This document shows positions 1 to 10,892 of a DNA stretch of 64,000 nt, one piece after another. Each line of letters opens with the position of its first letter. The first letter of the stretch is position 1. A model generated the notes under the pieces. That model did not search any database. It saw only the letters and a program-made list of their open reading frames with translations, and had not been told where the DNA came from. The stretch lies in NCBI GenBank assembly GCA_021292105.1, contig CM037874.1, positions 36,692,185 through 36,756,184 of the forward strand, given 5' to 3'. This DNA comes from Anadara kagoshimensis (taxonomy: Eukaryota > Mollusca > Bivalvia > Arcoida > Arcidae). The position numbers and the translations under genes are program-made.

Positions 1-680
1 GTTTTTGTTGCTTCACGACGGGACACAGATGTATCAAAGAGTGAAATTTACGATCCGTTGACAAGAGGAGTTCAGTTTCTTTATGGGACACGGATGTATC
101 AAAGAGTGAAATTTACAATCCGTTGACAAGTTAGAGGTTAGTTTCTTTGCGAGATACGGAGGTATCAAAGAGTGAAATTTACAATCCGTTGATAAGAGGT
201 TAGTTACCTTACGGGATACGGATGTATCAAAGAGTGATGACAAGAGGAAGTTAGTTTCTTTACGAGATACGGATGTATCAAAGAGTGAAATTTACAATCC
301 GTTGACAAGAGGTTAGTTTCTTTACGGGACACGCATGTATCAAAGAGTGAAATTTACTCCGTTGAAAAGAGGAGGTTAGTTTCTAGGTATCAAAGAGTGA
401 AATTTACAAGCCATCATACATTTTGAAAAGTGAAATTTACAATCCGTTGACAAGAGGAGGTTAGTTTCTTTACAAGATACGGGTGTATCAATGTTACATT
501 TTGAGAGTGAAATTTACATCTCTATCTGTTTCTTGACAGAATACGGAGGTATCAAAGAGTGAAATTTACAATCCGTTGACAAGCCATCCGATGAACCAAA
601 TATATAAATTTGAAAAGTGAAATTTACAAGCCATCTGTTAGTTTTTTGACGGGCACATGCTATATTATAAAAAGCCGTTG
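1..680. repeat. degenerate minisatellite, ~60-70 bp unit
   Basis: About nine imperfect copies of a unit containing 'tatcaaagagtgaaattta' followed by 'atccgttgacaaga' and 'ggttagtttctttac'. Starts of 'tatcaaag' at about 31, 93, 163 and 222 give a 60-70 bp period. Copies become more truncated to the right. Spacing and sequence vary and there is no constant spacer, so it is not a CRISPR array. Confidence 0.85.
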
Positions 681-1149
681 ACAAGAGAATTATGTCATTC
701 GCAATTACCTTGGCGCGATACGGAGATATGCATTTTTCAATTTGTTGAGAGAAATTAACAAGCTGCTGAAAAGATAATTGTCACGCATTAGTTTATCTGT
801 CATCTTAACAAAGGTAAATTATTGAATTTCAGAAATATATGAATAGATCTGTTTTTGTGTGTTAAGTCTGGTACAGTTGTTCTACAGTGCTAGCAGTTTA
901 ACGTTTTAAGGAGTGAATTGTTGATGAGAGAATGATTCGATCTGCTAATTCAAAAACTAAAAGTGGAATATATAGATGTGCCAGGTTGTTTTTAATGTCC
1001 GTTACCATGGATACGTAAATAACTAAATGCACATTGGGAGTCTTGACATCGACTTTGGTATTATAATTATAAACTGCAGTTACTTATCTTAAATATTACG
1101 GAGACATTTTTATGTAGCCTATTATTTATAAAAGTACAAGCCAACTACT
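681..1149. other. region upstream of the GPI mannosyltransferase gene
   Basis: AT-rich sequence between the minisatellite and the first coding ATG. It must hold the 5' UTR and promoter of the + strand gene if transcription starts nearby, but I see no clear TATA box, GC box or open frame in it. Transcription start unknown. Confidence 0.3.
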
Positions 1150-1408
1150 ATGAAGGCCAGAAAACTAAAGTCAGAAAGGACACGCAACCATGGAAAAAAT
1201 AGAAAAGAGAATTTAAATACAAACGGCAAAAATTCAATAGAAGGCAATCCATTTAGGGACGAATGTGCTTGTGGATTAGACGCACTCATTCCGTCCTGTA
1301 CACCGTGGATTATTTATGCTTGTGTATTTGCATTCAGGCTTCACCATGTCAACCAGAAAGAAAACTGGTGGATTCTCCACCCGGATGAAATATTTCAGTC
1401 TGTTGAAG
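1150..1408 (+). CDS. PIGZ: PIGZ exon 1
   Basis: Basic, polar N-terminus of about 40 residues, then a hydrophobic segment (WIIYACVFAFRL) and the catalytic-loop signature ILHPDEIFQSVE. Donor GAAG|GTTTGT ends the exon in phase 1; the split codon becomes valine on joining to 5438. Confidence 0.85.
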
Positions 1409-4400
1409 GTTTGTATTATTTGAATTCATAATGGCTTTTGTGAGTCTAAATTGGCGAAATGATAATCAGCTAAATTTTTTTTCAATATGTAAAATTAAAA
1501 TCCTACAAAATCCCAACACAAAAGAGTGTACACGTGGGTGACAATTACGTCTCTCTCACTCTCTCTCACACACATACACACACACTTTGCAGGTAAATTG
1601 ACCTTGGTTTTATATGATAGCGTGTGAATTTAAAAATTAACATAGTGACCTACGGAAGATGTATATATCTTTGCCAAAGGTCAACATTCAACTTCTTGTG
1701 GCTCGGCAATGTTTTGGTCAGAATTCGAAGCCTAACTTGATCACACATGTACATAATATATTTTTTTCGATGGGAAGTTCTTTACTAAGTGCATTGCCAT
1801 GTACTGCATTTTCAAGAATGCATTATTTCATAAAAAAAAGTCAGTTGGTAGAGTCCTCGCTCGTAAGTGGGAGGTCGTTGGTTTGAACCCCGACCGGGTC
1901 TGACCAAAGACTTGAAAGTGGGTAGGTAGTGATTTTTCTCTCGCTAAGCTCTCGGCATAATGAAATGAAAGCTACTGCTCTGTAGAATGGGAAACTAGAA
2001 TCAAACCAGCTCCGTGTCAGGGTAGGCATGGCACGATGAAGAACCCCGTTGTAAAATGCCATCAGCGCAACGCACAGGCAAAATTTCTGCAACTTCGCAT
2101 ATAGCTATAGCTGGCGACATCTCGATATCAGTGAAATATTCTTGACTGGGACGTTGAACACCATTACTCAACTCAGCTCATAAAAAGTTAAAACAAAAAC
2201 CAAATGCACAACTAACAATATCATATAAACCAGTTTCAAAATCCGCCATTTAAACGAATTTCAAAAAAAAAATAAATCACATTTTGGTGTAGGAATAGTT
2301 CACATATAATAATTGTTTTTATCAACCATTTTGAATCGACAAATAATATCGATATTTATAATGTGTTAATGAGATGCCTGCGGTAATGTCATTGCGATGT
2401 TATGTGTGATTGACTTCACATGTACATGTATGTTACTGATTTTTTTCTGATATTTATCGTTCATTATGGCAATGTCGCCTATATGTGTAAAAAATAATAA
2501 CCAATATGCAAGTTATTGAACTTTGCCGCAAAACGGAAACCTTTTCATTGCATTTATGAAATCACATAAAGTGATGCAGGGGAAAATGGGGTTCACGTGT
2601 AAGATCCCAGCGTGTTGATAAAGATTGTGCATCTTATGCATCTTAACCCATAGCATTTTCATTACATTATCAAACTGTAAGGGCCAAAGAGACTCTGTAG
2701 CATCTCAAAATAAGGACTACATTAGGCGTCGAAAGTACAACGCCTAATGAAGTCCAGACGTCATTAGGCGTAGACATCTTCGACGCCTAGTGGAGTCCAA
2801 AGATTAAGGCTCAACTTTTTGGTATTACACAAAATATTCACAGAAATTGAATGATTGTCCAAAGATCAAGGCTTTAGACGAGGTCTTTTTGTATTACATA
2901 AAAATACTCTTAAAATTGAACAACTGTATTTGACTTCTCATCTGGGCTCTCAAGCTTTGGACTTACTAGGCGATTGTCAACACCTAATGAAGTCCGCAAT
3001 TGTAATTTCGACGCCTAAAGCTCCTTTCACAATTGGCACATGACCAGAAGCGACAAAATATTCGTGCGATCGATAAACTTTGATTTGGATCGTAAACTGT
3101 TGCCGAAATAATCGCATATGAAAAATTATTTGTACGAAAGTAGCACGATCTAAAGCGACCGTTGCGCGATGCAAACGCATTAAATCTTGCGATATATCTT
3201 GCGTCTATATACGACTGTTGTACAATGAAAGTGAGTGTTGTAAGATAATGCGATAGGATCGCTCGAGTGATCAGGTGATCGGACGATTGAACGTGCGCCA
3301 AAACGATGGGACGCGCGGTGCTCATGCGTTCCATCGTACGAATGCTCGTGCGAGTCAGAGGGAGTGTATATACCACCTGTTTCCGACGTTCTTCATTTGA
3401 CATAGTTGAATGCGTTAGAAGATGCCACCAAAGAAGTTATCAACCAAGATAAACCGTAGAAAGAGGAGGAGGAGGAGGAGGAGGAGGCAAAAGACGCGCC
3501 GCAGCAGCCGATGATTCGCCGGAGCCTGGTGACGAGGGGACAGAGTCGCCAGAAAGTCGCTAAGACAGAGTATATATACCGGTGGTAAACCATGGCGAAA
3601 AGAAGCTGATAAATCGTGCAATGGTAGTAAAACGTTGCAAGATTACATAAGACACGTTGAGTAAAAGTCTCATGGTCGCAAAACACACGCATTGGCAGCC
3701 GTGATTCATCTTACGACCTTAAAAATCGTGCATCATTCTTGCGAGCGCACAAAACGTTGCAAGACGTCCGTGCGAATGTTCGTGCGTCGCATTGCGATAA
3801 TTTGGATCGCATTTGGTCGCGTCTGAATAGTGTGCCTGTCCATTATTTTTTAGAAGACTTGATGCGACCACTAAAACGCATGCAACGAATGCGAGGCATC
3901 GTGCAATGTATGCGAGAGCTCGTGGGAAGCTAAAAACTTCTGATTGCAAAGTGTTGTAAAGTGGTCGTGTGCCAATCATGAATGGGGCTTAAGGAAGTCT
4001 TGACTACGGTAGGCCTTGGACTTCATTAGGAGTTGCTACAAGACTCCAGGCATGACAAGGGTTCTTTTTTATAAACTAACCCCTATGATATTGTGTAAAA
4101 AAATATTTTTAAAAATCTGTGGAAATGACTTTAAAGATCTAGTCATTTTCAGTTTTTGTCAAGAAAATTTTAACTGGGGGCACAACAGCAAACCTTGCAC
4201 ACACCGTTATATAGCAGACCTTTTACAGTACAGACTGTCGAAAGTTTAACATTGGCTAACGAAATATGTCGTGTTTGGCCGCGGAGTGACTGAGACGATA
4301 GCTGGTAAATAAAAAGCTGCAGACACATCACAGCCATAGGTAATGAAGGGCCTAGATAAGCTGCCGATTCGGTACTAATTTGCTAGCTTAGTGTTAAACT

Positions 4401-7400
4401 TTTGACAGGTCTGTACCCTAATTGGTTAAAGTCAGAACTTCATTTTATTTTCAATTCTTATTGAACACGTGTCCGTCCTCAATTGAAAGCTTTATGATAC
4501 GATAAGCATAAAAAACGTTAGAATACAAAATAAACCTATTTCAATTTTTCAAAACAATGTGTCGTCTTTTGTATTTCAAGTCAAATCCTCTAGTATGGCT
4601 TAATTTTTACTATGTCAATATCCGTATTGTCAAAATAATAAAAAAATATTACAAGAATGAAAAATTTTATGGTTAAGAGACGAAGTGACCGGAATTAACT
4701 TGTCACCGGTTAAACAATTCTACTTTGGTTTTAATCATGTTGAAAAGGAAAGATTTGAATAGAATATTTTGTTATAATTAAAGAGATAGTATGATAACGA
4801 CTCGCTACCACTTAAACCTATTTTATTAGTCCCCCACCGGTTTACTCACACATGTACGGTAATGTGCTGCCCAGGCAACTCCTCATGTAGATTTCTAGCA
4901 ATTACAGGAGGTACATGTATCTACTGTTGTGCGTGTGATCAGGTTTTTATCCCCCCGGCCTTTCAATGAAAGAGGAGGTTATTATAAAATTCGAGTTTCT
5001 ATCCTTTCTTCCTTCCGTCCGAAATTTTTGTCTGCGCTCATTCTCCAAAACTATGAAGCCCTATTTCACAAAACTTGGTACAAAGCATCAACATAGATTG
5101 TATATGCGCATATCGTTTTAGGTCAAACCTTGGTTCAAACCAAAGACCTCACATATACAGAGCGAGCACTGTACCAACTAAGCTACCGTATTGTAGGTAT
5201 TAGAAAGTTAAAGTATACGCGCATGTAATGAATCTTTTAACTTTTTTTAAGTCTTGGTCAGACCCGACGGGGTTTCGAATCCCGACCTCCCACATATGCA
5301 CCAGCAGTCTGAAATAATGTAGTGGTCTGGACAAAAAGGCTAGCTGACCGCCACCTCATGATGAATGACGCAAATATGTAACCATGGTAACTAATATCTA
5401 TATATTACTGAGTCGTTTTTATCATTTATCTTTTCAGTTGCATTCTCGGAAGTTTTTGGGTATGGTTTCAGAACGTATGAATATCTTCCACCGCCAGTTA
5501 ATACTACGACATTTGTAGAAGAACAGGAGCTAGCCAATGGAATGTTTAGTCTGAGATCATTTTTGTTTCCACGGTTTTACATATTCTGGTTCCAGATTGC
5601 TAACCTTCTGGAATTCCAGTATAACCCATATTTGGTAGGTATTAGAATGTTAAACTTGCATCTTTTCTTTGACAGTACCGACCTGTCGAAAATTTAACGC
5701 CAAGATAACGGATTAGACTAGTACCAAATTGGAAGCTAATCTCGGTCTCGCTTAGATTAAAATTTTAATAGAACGGAAGTCCCTCCTTCAAATTTCTACC
5801 CGTTGCCATACACATGGGTCTTTTTTTAAATTTCAATATTTTTTCATAATTTCAATACACGTACAGTTATATCCGTGGACATACTTGCACCTGTTTATTA
5901 CTTTATTATGGGGCATTAGAATGTGAAGTTTTTAAAGCCCATGGAGTGGAGAATGAAGTAACATTTATACGCCCCAGTTAAGATTCGTTTACTTATATCG
6001 AGACAGTCAGTACTGGGATGACGGAGGAAATCCGAGTGCCAAGTGAAAACCACCAACCTAAGCTAACTGACAAACTTGTGTTGAGATCTGTTTGAGCGGG
6101 ATTCGTGCCCAGGCAGTACGAGACCATGTAATCTATTAGCGCTACTTAAGACCAATCGGTCAGTGCTATTTATTCATCTATTAGATGGTGATAGATTTTG
6201 ATACAATATGACATATATTGTTTACTTAATGTACTTTCTTTTTTTTTTTTAGTTTGCACGTCAAATTCATGTGTTTGTGACATCATTTTTACCCGTCTCC
6301 ACCTACTATTTAACGAGGACGTTATACGGATGTCGGGGAGTTTCAACGATGTCGTCCATATTGGTTGCTTTTTCTGTACATCTTACTCAATTTGGAACAC
6401 ACACATTGATAAACAGCTTCTTGTCGCCATTTCTTTTTATAGCCATGACGCCATTCATATCTTACGTTGTCAAAACGGAATATATATACCTTTGCGAAAT
6501 GAATAAACGCAAAAACACAGACACGGCAAAAACTTCAGAAAACAGTGATGAAATGAAGGAAGAGACACAAGAAGAAAAAGCAGAGAAAGAGAAGAAAAAA
6601 GAGAAAATGCCGAAAAAAATTTTCAGCCGGTCACACAGAAATGAAACCAGTTTCACGCTGCAATCAGAAGTCAGTTGGATTAGGCTATAGCAGATATAGA
6701 TGCGCGTTTTCTAATTGTGTTGGTGGTCTTGTACTTGGCGTCGCCATCTATATACGATTTGACTTGTGTTTACTGATTGTACCTCTTTATTCGGGATACC
6801 TCTGGTCTTTTACCAGGATTAACAGGAAGGTATTAATTCTAGTGACACAGTGTGTTGTATTTTCCGTGATTGGTGCAACGCTAGGATTCGTTATTGGGGG
6901 AATGGAGGATCTATATAGATACAAAATATTTTTCATGTCGCCATGGCAATGGTTTAGATTTAACGTCCTGTCTAACAAATCAAGCGTTCTTTTTGAAATG
7001 AATAACTCGGGCGGCTATTTTAAAGATATTTTCTGCTTGGATATTATGACAATTGTGCTAAATGTTATCACTGTAATTGGTGTTCTCGTCTGTTATGGTG
7101 GCGGCAAAATCAGAACGTTTCAGGAACACATCGGGAAGATAACAACGCTTGGTTTGTTATTTGTCTGTGCCGTCTCATTCGTGTGTTATTCTACTCTAGC
7201 TCACCAAGAAACTAGATTTCTGCACAATTTTATCGTTTTGAGTTTAATTATAACTGCATTTGGAATTCATTGTTTGATGCCATATATCAGGTACTACTTG
7301 GGAAATGCTTCGTCGAGCCTTATTCTATGTGGAACTGTTGTCTTATATGTACTTAATTGTTACAATAAAACTCTTCCATCCGGGTTAGTCAGGTGGAAGC

Positions 7401-8143
7401 TACAGAAACCGGAAGTGATATCAACAGCGGATATTAATAAATGCATTAATTTCATTGGTCAAAGAAACGACGTCACGGGGGCGTTTGTTGACTTTGGTAT
7501 TTACAACACTGCTGGATTTTCCTTACTACGCAAAAATGTACCATTAATAATTCTTATCCATAATGAGTACCACGAATACAGAAGTAACGTTAATACGTCG
7601 ACATCCATTGATCTTCGAGTTATCAACCGGTTCTCGGATTTCATTTCGGTGTTTAACCTGGATTATCTCACTAAATTGTTAAATAGCACTCGAGATTATA
7701 ATTATTTGGTGACAAAGTCCAAACGAAAACATGAATTCACTAACATCGGATATACCCAGGTATACAAGTCTGGAAATTGTATTGTTCTTTCAAAAAAGTT
7801 GCAAAGCAAAAGAACACAAAATATCAAGGACTTTGAACAAAAAATATACAGTGGTGAAAATTCTACACTTCTTGAGTATGAATCAAATTGGTTGTTTACA
7901 GCTGGGGTCTATGATAAAGTCATCGAACGTTTAGAGGCCGTGTTGAAGTTTGACAGTTCCAGGGTTAGAATTTACCAAATGCTTATTGCTTCGTATGTTA
8001 GCATCAATAATATGACAAAAGCTTATGAAGTAGAAACAAACTGTTTCAGGCGTCATGGAACAGAAAAATGTACAAAGCCACAACCTAAAATTGTAATCCA
8101 TAATGAATATTCCAGATTTGATAGCTTGGGTCATAAAAACTAG
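1150..8143 (+). CDS. PIGZ: GPI mannosyltransferase 4 (PIGZ/SMP3-like, GT22), three exons, one frame break
   Basis: Exons 1150-1408, 5438-5634 and 6253-8143, all with GT-AG borders and compatible phases (1, then 0). The protein is an ER multipass dolichol-phosphate-mannose-dependent mannosyltransferase of the GT22 family (PIGB, PIGZ, ALG9, ALG12). Seen: the family signature HPDE at residues 77-80 at the first luminal loop, then EVAFSEVFG; a RSFLFPRF segment; THTLINSF in a membrane segment; and AHQETRFLHNF near residue 468, matching the family H-Q-E-x-R-F-L motif. The segment before that motif resembles PIGZ/SMP3 more than PIGB, so addition of the fourth mannose to GPI is the likely role. About 781 residues if the frame is restored, against 579 in human PIGZ; the excess is a K/E-rich insert near 6500-6620 and a TPR-like tail. 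The frame changes by +1 within 6600-6690. Start chosen as the first ATG of exon 1. Confidence 0.85.
1838..2182 (+). repeat. tRNA-headed SINE, sense copy
   Basis: tRNA-like head with 'cagttggtagag' (A-box region) and 'ggtttgaacccc' (B-box region), then the family body 'gacttgaaagtgggtag' and the tail 'cttgactgggacgttgaaca'. It lies in PIGZ intron 1 and its start is truncated. Confidence 0.8.
3019..3989. mobile_element. PIF/Harbinger-like DNA transposon relic, 971 bp
   Basis: Terminal inverted repeats of about 27 bp: left begins 'agctcctttcac' and contains 'attggcaca', right is the reverse complement with about 5 mismatches ('tgtgccaat...atggggct'). It is flanked by TAA on both sides (3016-3018 and 3990-3992), the 3-bp target duplication typical of PIF/Harbinger. 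The inside is unusually CpG-rich, full of 'tgcg' and 'cgca', with a TATA-like 'gtatata' near 3366 and a short frame at 3422 starting MPPKKLSTKINRRKR that runs into a purine repeat and stops. No transposase is visible, so it is non-autonomous or decayed. Confidence 0.7.
3463..3486. repeat. (AGG)n purine microsatellite
   Basis: Run of 'gaggag' triplets inside the Harbinger-like element; it encodes an arginine run in one frame. Confidence 0.9.
4231..4413. mobile_element. MITE family 1 ('cagacctgtcgaaag' ends)
   Basis: Left end 'cagactgtcgaaagtttaac', right end 'gttaaacttttgacaggtct', inverted repeats, flanked by TA. Related copies lie at 8305-8510 and 59925-60127, and a partial left end near 5678. 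Confidence 0.75.
5225..5320 (-). repeat. SINE head fragment, antisense
   Basis: 'aagtcttggtcagacccg' followed by 'ggtttcgaatcccgacc' is the reverse complement of the tRNA-like head and first body segment of the SINE family. The remainder is missing. Confidence 0.6.
5438..5634 (+). CDS. PIGZ: PIGZ exon 2
   Basis: Acceptor 'atcttttcag', donor TTG|GTAGGT. Starts by completing valine in E-V-A-F-S-E-V-F-G, then YEYLPPPVNTTTF and the LRSFLFPRF segment that matches the RS.hFP motif of GT22 GPI transferases. 197 nt, phase 1 to 0. Confidence 0.85.
6253..8143 (+). CDS. PIGZ: PIGZ exon 3 (terminal) with internal frame change
   Basis: Follows an 11-T tract and AG. Frame 1 reads from FARQIHVFVTSF through THTLINSF and a K/E-rich loop to a stop at 6688-6690; from about 6690 the family homology (GGLVLGVAIYIRFD onward) continues one base later, to the TAG at 8141-8143. 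Length 1891 nt is one more than a multiple of three, as expected for one extra base. Several A runs (for instance 6613-6619) are likely sites. The last part includes AHQETRFL and, near residues 696-750, two helices resembling a tetratricopeptide unit. Confidence 0.8.
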
Positions 8144-8304
8144 TATCTGGGCATTTTGAAAAAGATTTTGAGATCATTCGAAAACCGCTCTTGTAGGCCG
8201 AAATAATATTTGATCAGAAGAAAAACAACTTTGGGTCGGATGGTGTCTTATTTATACATGTTCAACTGCATTTAACCTATATTGAATCAGTGCAACATGC
8301 GGTG

Positions 8305-8510
8305 CAGACTTGTCGAAAGTTAAAACATCGAGCTAACGAATTAGTACCGAATCGGCAGCTTATCTGAGCCCCTCATTATATATATAGACACCTGGTACCT
8401 ATCTCCCGGTAGCTGTAGTAAATAGGACACTAGCTATCCATATTTCCGTCACGTGACAGTCCAGTTTCAACTCCTTTTCCTAACTTCTATGTTAATTTTT
8501 CGACAGGTCG
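8305..8510. mobile_element. MITE family 1, second copy
   Basis: Left end 'cagacttgtcgaaagttaaa' and right end 'tttttcgacaggtcg' are inverted relative to each other. It lies in the 3' flank of PIGZ, before a possible poly(A) signal AATAAA at 8575-8580. Confidence 0.65.
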
Positions 8511-8574
8511 GTAGGTTTTAAAAGAATTATATCATGTCTGTTAAGTCTATTGAATAATTTATTGTTTAGGTGAA

Positions 8575-8580
8575 ATAAAA
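8575..8580 (+). promoter_or_regulatory. possible PIGZ polyadenylation signal
   Basis: AATAAA about 430 nt after the PIGZ stop codon. Such hexamers are common in AT-rich sequence, so this is only a candidate. Confidence 0.3.
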
Positions 8581-8734
8581 TACAGCAATTTGTAGAAGAA
8601 AAATAGATTTGTCAATAACCAATACAACCAAGAACATGAAACAACCGAGAGTGGTGTTTTACGACCAGTCAAGATTACTGACCGTTTGTATCGAGGCGGT
8701 CAGTCCTAAGATGTTGAACAAAACTAGATTACCC

Positions 8735-8935
8735 GGATAAAACCGCCAATCTTCTGCAAACAAAATGAAAAACCGTCTTGCGCCAAGATCTGTCCCGAGT
8801 GGGATTCGAACCTAGGCAGTGACTGGCACTGAAAGAAAACCACCAACCTTCTGCAAACAAAATGACAAACCGTCTCGCGCCAAGACCTGTCCTGAGTGGG
8901 ATTTGAACCAAGGAGGTGAGAGGCATTGTGATTCG
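8735..8935 (-). repeat. two tandem SINE-head copies, antisense
   Basis: A segment with 'cttctgcaaacaaaatga', 'gcgccaaga' and 'gagtgggattcgaacc' occurs twice about 95 bp apart. The 'gggattcgaacc' part is the reverse complement of a tRNA B-box, so these are tRNA-derived heads in reverse. Confidence 0.6.
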
Positions 8936-9424
8936 TCTATGGGAGCTTTACACCACTTGGCAACCAAGACCTAATGAAACAACAAACAAACGAAACATTA
9001 AGCAAGCGAACTGACAAACTTTCTTGCACTAAGATCTGACCAATTGGGATCCGAACTTAGGCAGTGACCAGTATTAAGAGCTTTATGCGATTTGGCTTCT
9101 GACCCAACTCAATTGTTGATTCATGTGTGAATATTAAGTTCTTTATCAAGCAAAACTTTTAAAACCGCTAGGAACATTTCTTTTATTACAATGGGCCCGG
9201 GGTCCGCAAGTATCGTCTTAAAATTTTGATTTTGTTTCCATCGGATTGAAACTATTCCACATGCTTTTACGTCAGAAAACAAACTTACGTCATTGATAGG
9301 ACTTACCCGAAACATATGAATGAGTAGTGCTTTGAAAAAGAAAAGCAACTGTCAATTTTCAGACCAGGAGTCGGATCCTGTATTGGATCAAACCTACACC
9401 TTTTATGAATTCTAAGTTATTCAC

Positions 9425-9715
9425 TCAAGATATTTACAATTTAAACAAGAACTGTCAGTGATTCTGACTTGTATTGTTACATCCCCCGCGTATGTTCCTG
9501 TCATAAGGTCATGACCTTTGACATATGCACCTAAACTAGATTACAGAGCATATGTTGTGTCATTGGGCCTTTACCCTTGACCTAATTGGTATGTGGCATA
9601 TCATCCCGTATTTACATTTGTGTCAAGATTGATCAAAATCCATCCGTAGACATGGAAAATATCACCAGAGCAGATCTCCGAGACAAACGGACAAATAGAC
9701 GGTGAACAATAATAT
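9425..9715. repeat. dispersed 'gaccttgacc' repeat family, decayed copy
   Basis: Contains 'aactgtcagtg', 'aaggtcatgacctttgaca' and 'gagacaaacggacaaatag', matching related copies near 19545-19800, 23475-23625, 31190-31470 and 45620-45880. These copies share a start 'ctagaactgtctctt' and an end rich in 'acagacag'. Confidence 0.6.
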
Positions 9716-9900
9716 TCTTATACTCAACCATTAAACTTCGTTTTTCAGGAGGTATAATTAACAAGAATGGAATAAGACTAGCTCTTTAGTCACCATAAGG
9801 CTCAACTTTGAGCTTAAAAATACAACTTTCACAATTAGAGTGGGATAGAGTGTTGAAATAGAGTTTTACGTCCAGGCCAAGATTCTTTCACTTATATTAA

Positions 9901-10888
9901 GGGTCATTTAAGTAGGAAAATTCAAGTGAAAACCATTCGGTTGAAAAGCGTGAAAGAGGGGTATAATTATGAAATTACCTACACAAGTATGAAGATTTAT
10001 AAAAAAAATACAGCAGGAATTGATAATTTAAGATATTTCAAAATATTTGTTGCATGTTTTTATGAAAATAGAGCAAAAATACACGTGTTGGGGAAAATAG
10101 TTTACACCGTGTATAACGAATTAGTTTTAAAAAATGAAAAGATATTAAGATAATTAACATCATAAAGCAGTGCAAAGGGACCAGAGTTTGCTAAAGAAAT
10201 ACGAGGTTTTTGAAAACTCGACAATTTACGGTTGATGTTATCTACGATTTATTTTCCTTTTAAAAATGCGTGTACCAGGCGTGATATTTATATTCTAAGG
10301 CCACTAATAATCCAAAATACAACAAGTCACTAAAAGTGCACGGTCACGCAATACTGTTCTATTTGAATTGAGGTGAATATTGTTTGGTGTCAACAATGTT
10401 GAACTATATAAAGCCGAATATGCCTCAACAATAATCAAGTAATATACAAACTTAGCTTTTATAATCTTCCCTTGGATCGTTGGTAGCCTTAGAACATGAA
10501 CTATCACGCCTGGTACACGCATTTTTAAAAGGAAAACAAATCATAGATAACATCAACCGTAAATTGTCGAGTTTTCAAAAACTTAGTATTTCTTTAACAA
10601 ATTCTGTCCCCTTTGCACTGCTCTATGACGTTGACTATACTAATATCTTTTCATTTTTTAAAATTAATTCGTTATACAAGGTGTAAACTATTTTCCCCAA
10701 CACCTGTATTTTTGCACAATTTCCTTTAAAAAATGCAACAAATATTTTAAAAACACATACAATTATTAATTCCTCCTATATTTTTTTTATAAATCTTCAT
10801 ACTTGTGTAGGTAATTTTATAATTATACCCCTCTTTCACGCTTTTCAACCGAATGGTTTTCACTTGAATTTTCCTACTTAAATGACCC
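9901..10888. mobile_element. fold-back element, 988 bp, ~400-bp inverted arms, TTAA-flanked
   Basis: Left arm (9901 to about 10305) and right arm (about 10480 to 10888) are near-complementary over roughly 400 bp, e.g. 'gggtcatttaagtagg' against 'cctacttaaatgaccc' and 'gcgtgtaccaggcgtgat' against 'atcacgcctggtacacgc'. The spacer is about 175 bp. TTAA occurs immediately outside both ends (9897-9900 and 10889-10892), as expected for a piggyBac- or Kolobok-type insertion. It interrupts a SINE-like sequence that continues on both sides. The short frames in the arms show no recognisable domain. Confidence 0.75.
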
Positions 10889-10892
10889 TTAA

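Noticed and set aside
1..680. CRISPR-like array
   Set aside because: Eukaryotic context, degenerate units, no constant repeat with unique spacers; a minisatellite.
2984..3979. Several medium frames on both strands
   Set aside because: They lie inside the CpG-rich Harbinger-like element and have no recognisable domain; stop codons are rare because of base composition.
9926..10153. Frame in the left arm of the fold-back element
   Set aside because: AT-rich, no domain, and not preserved in the matching right arm.
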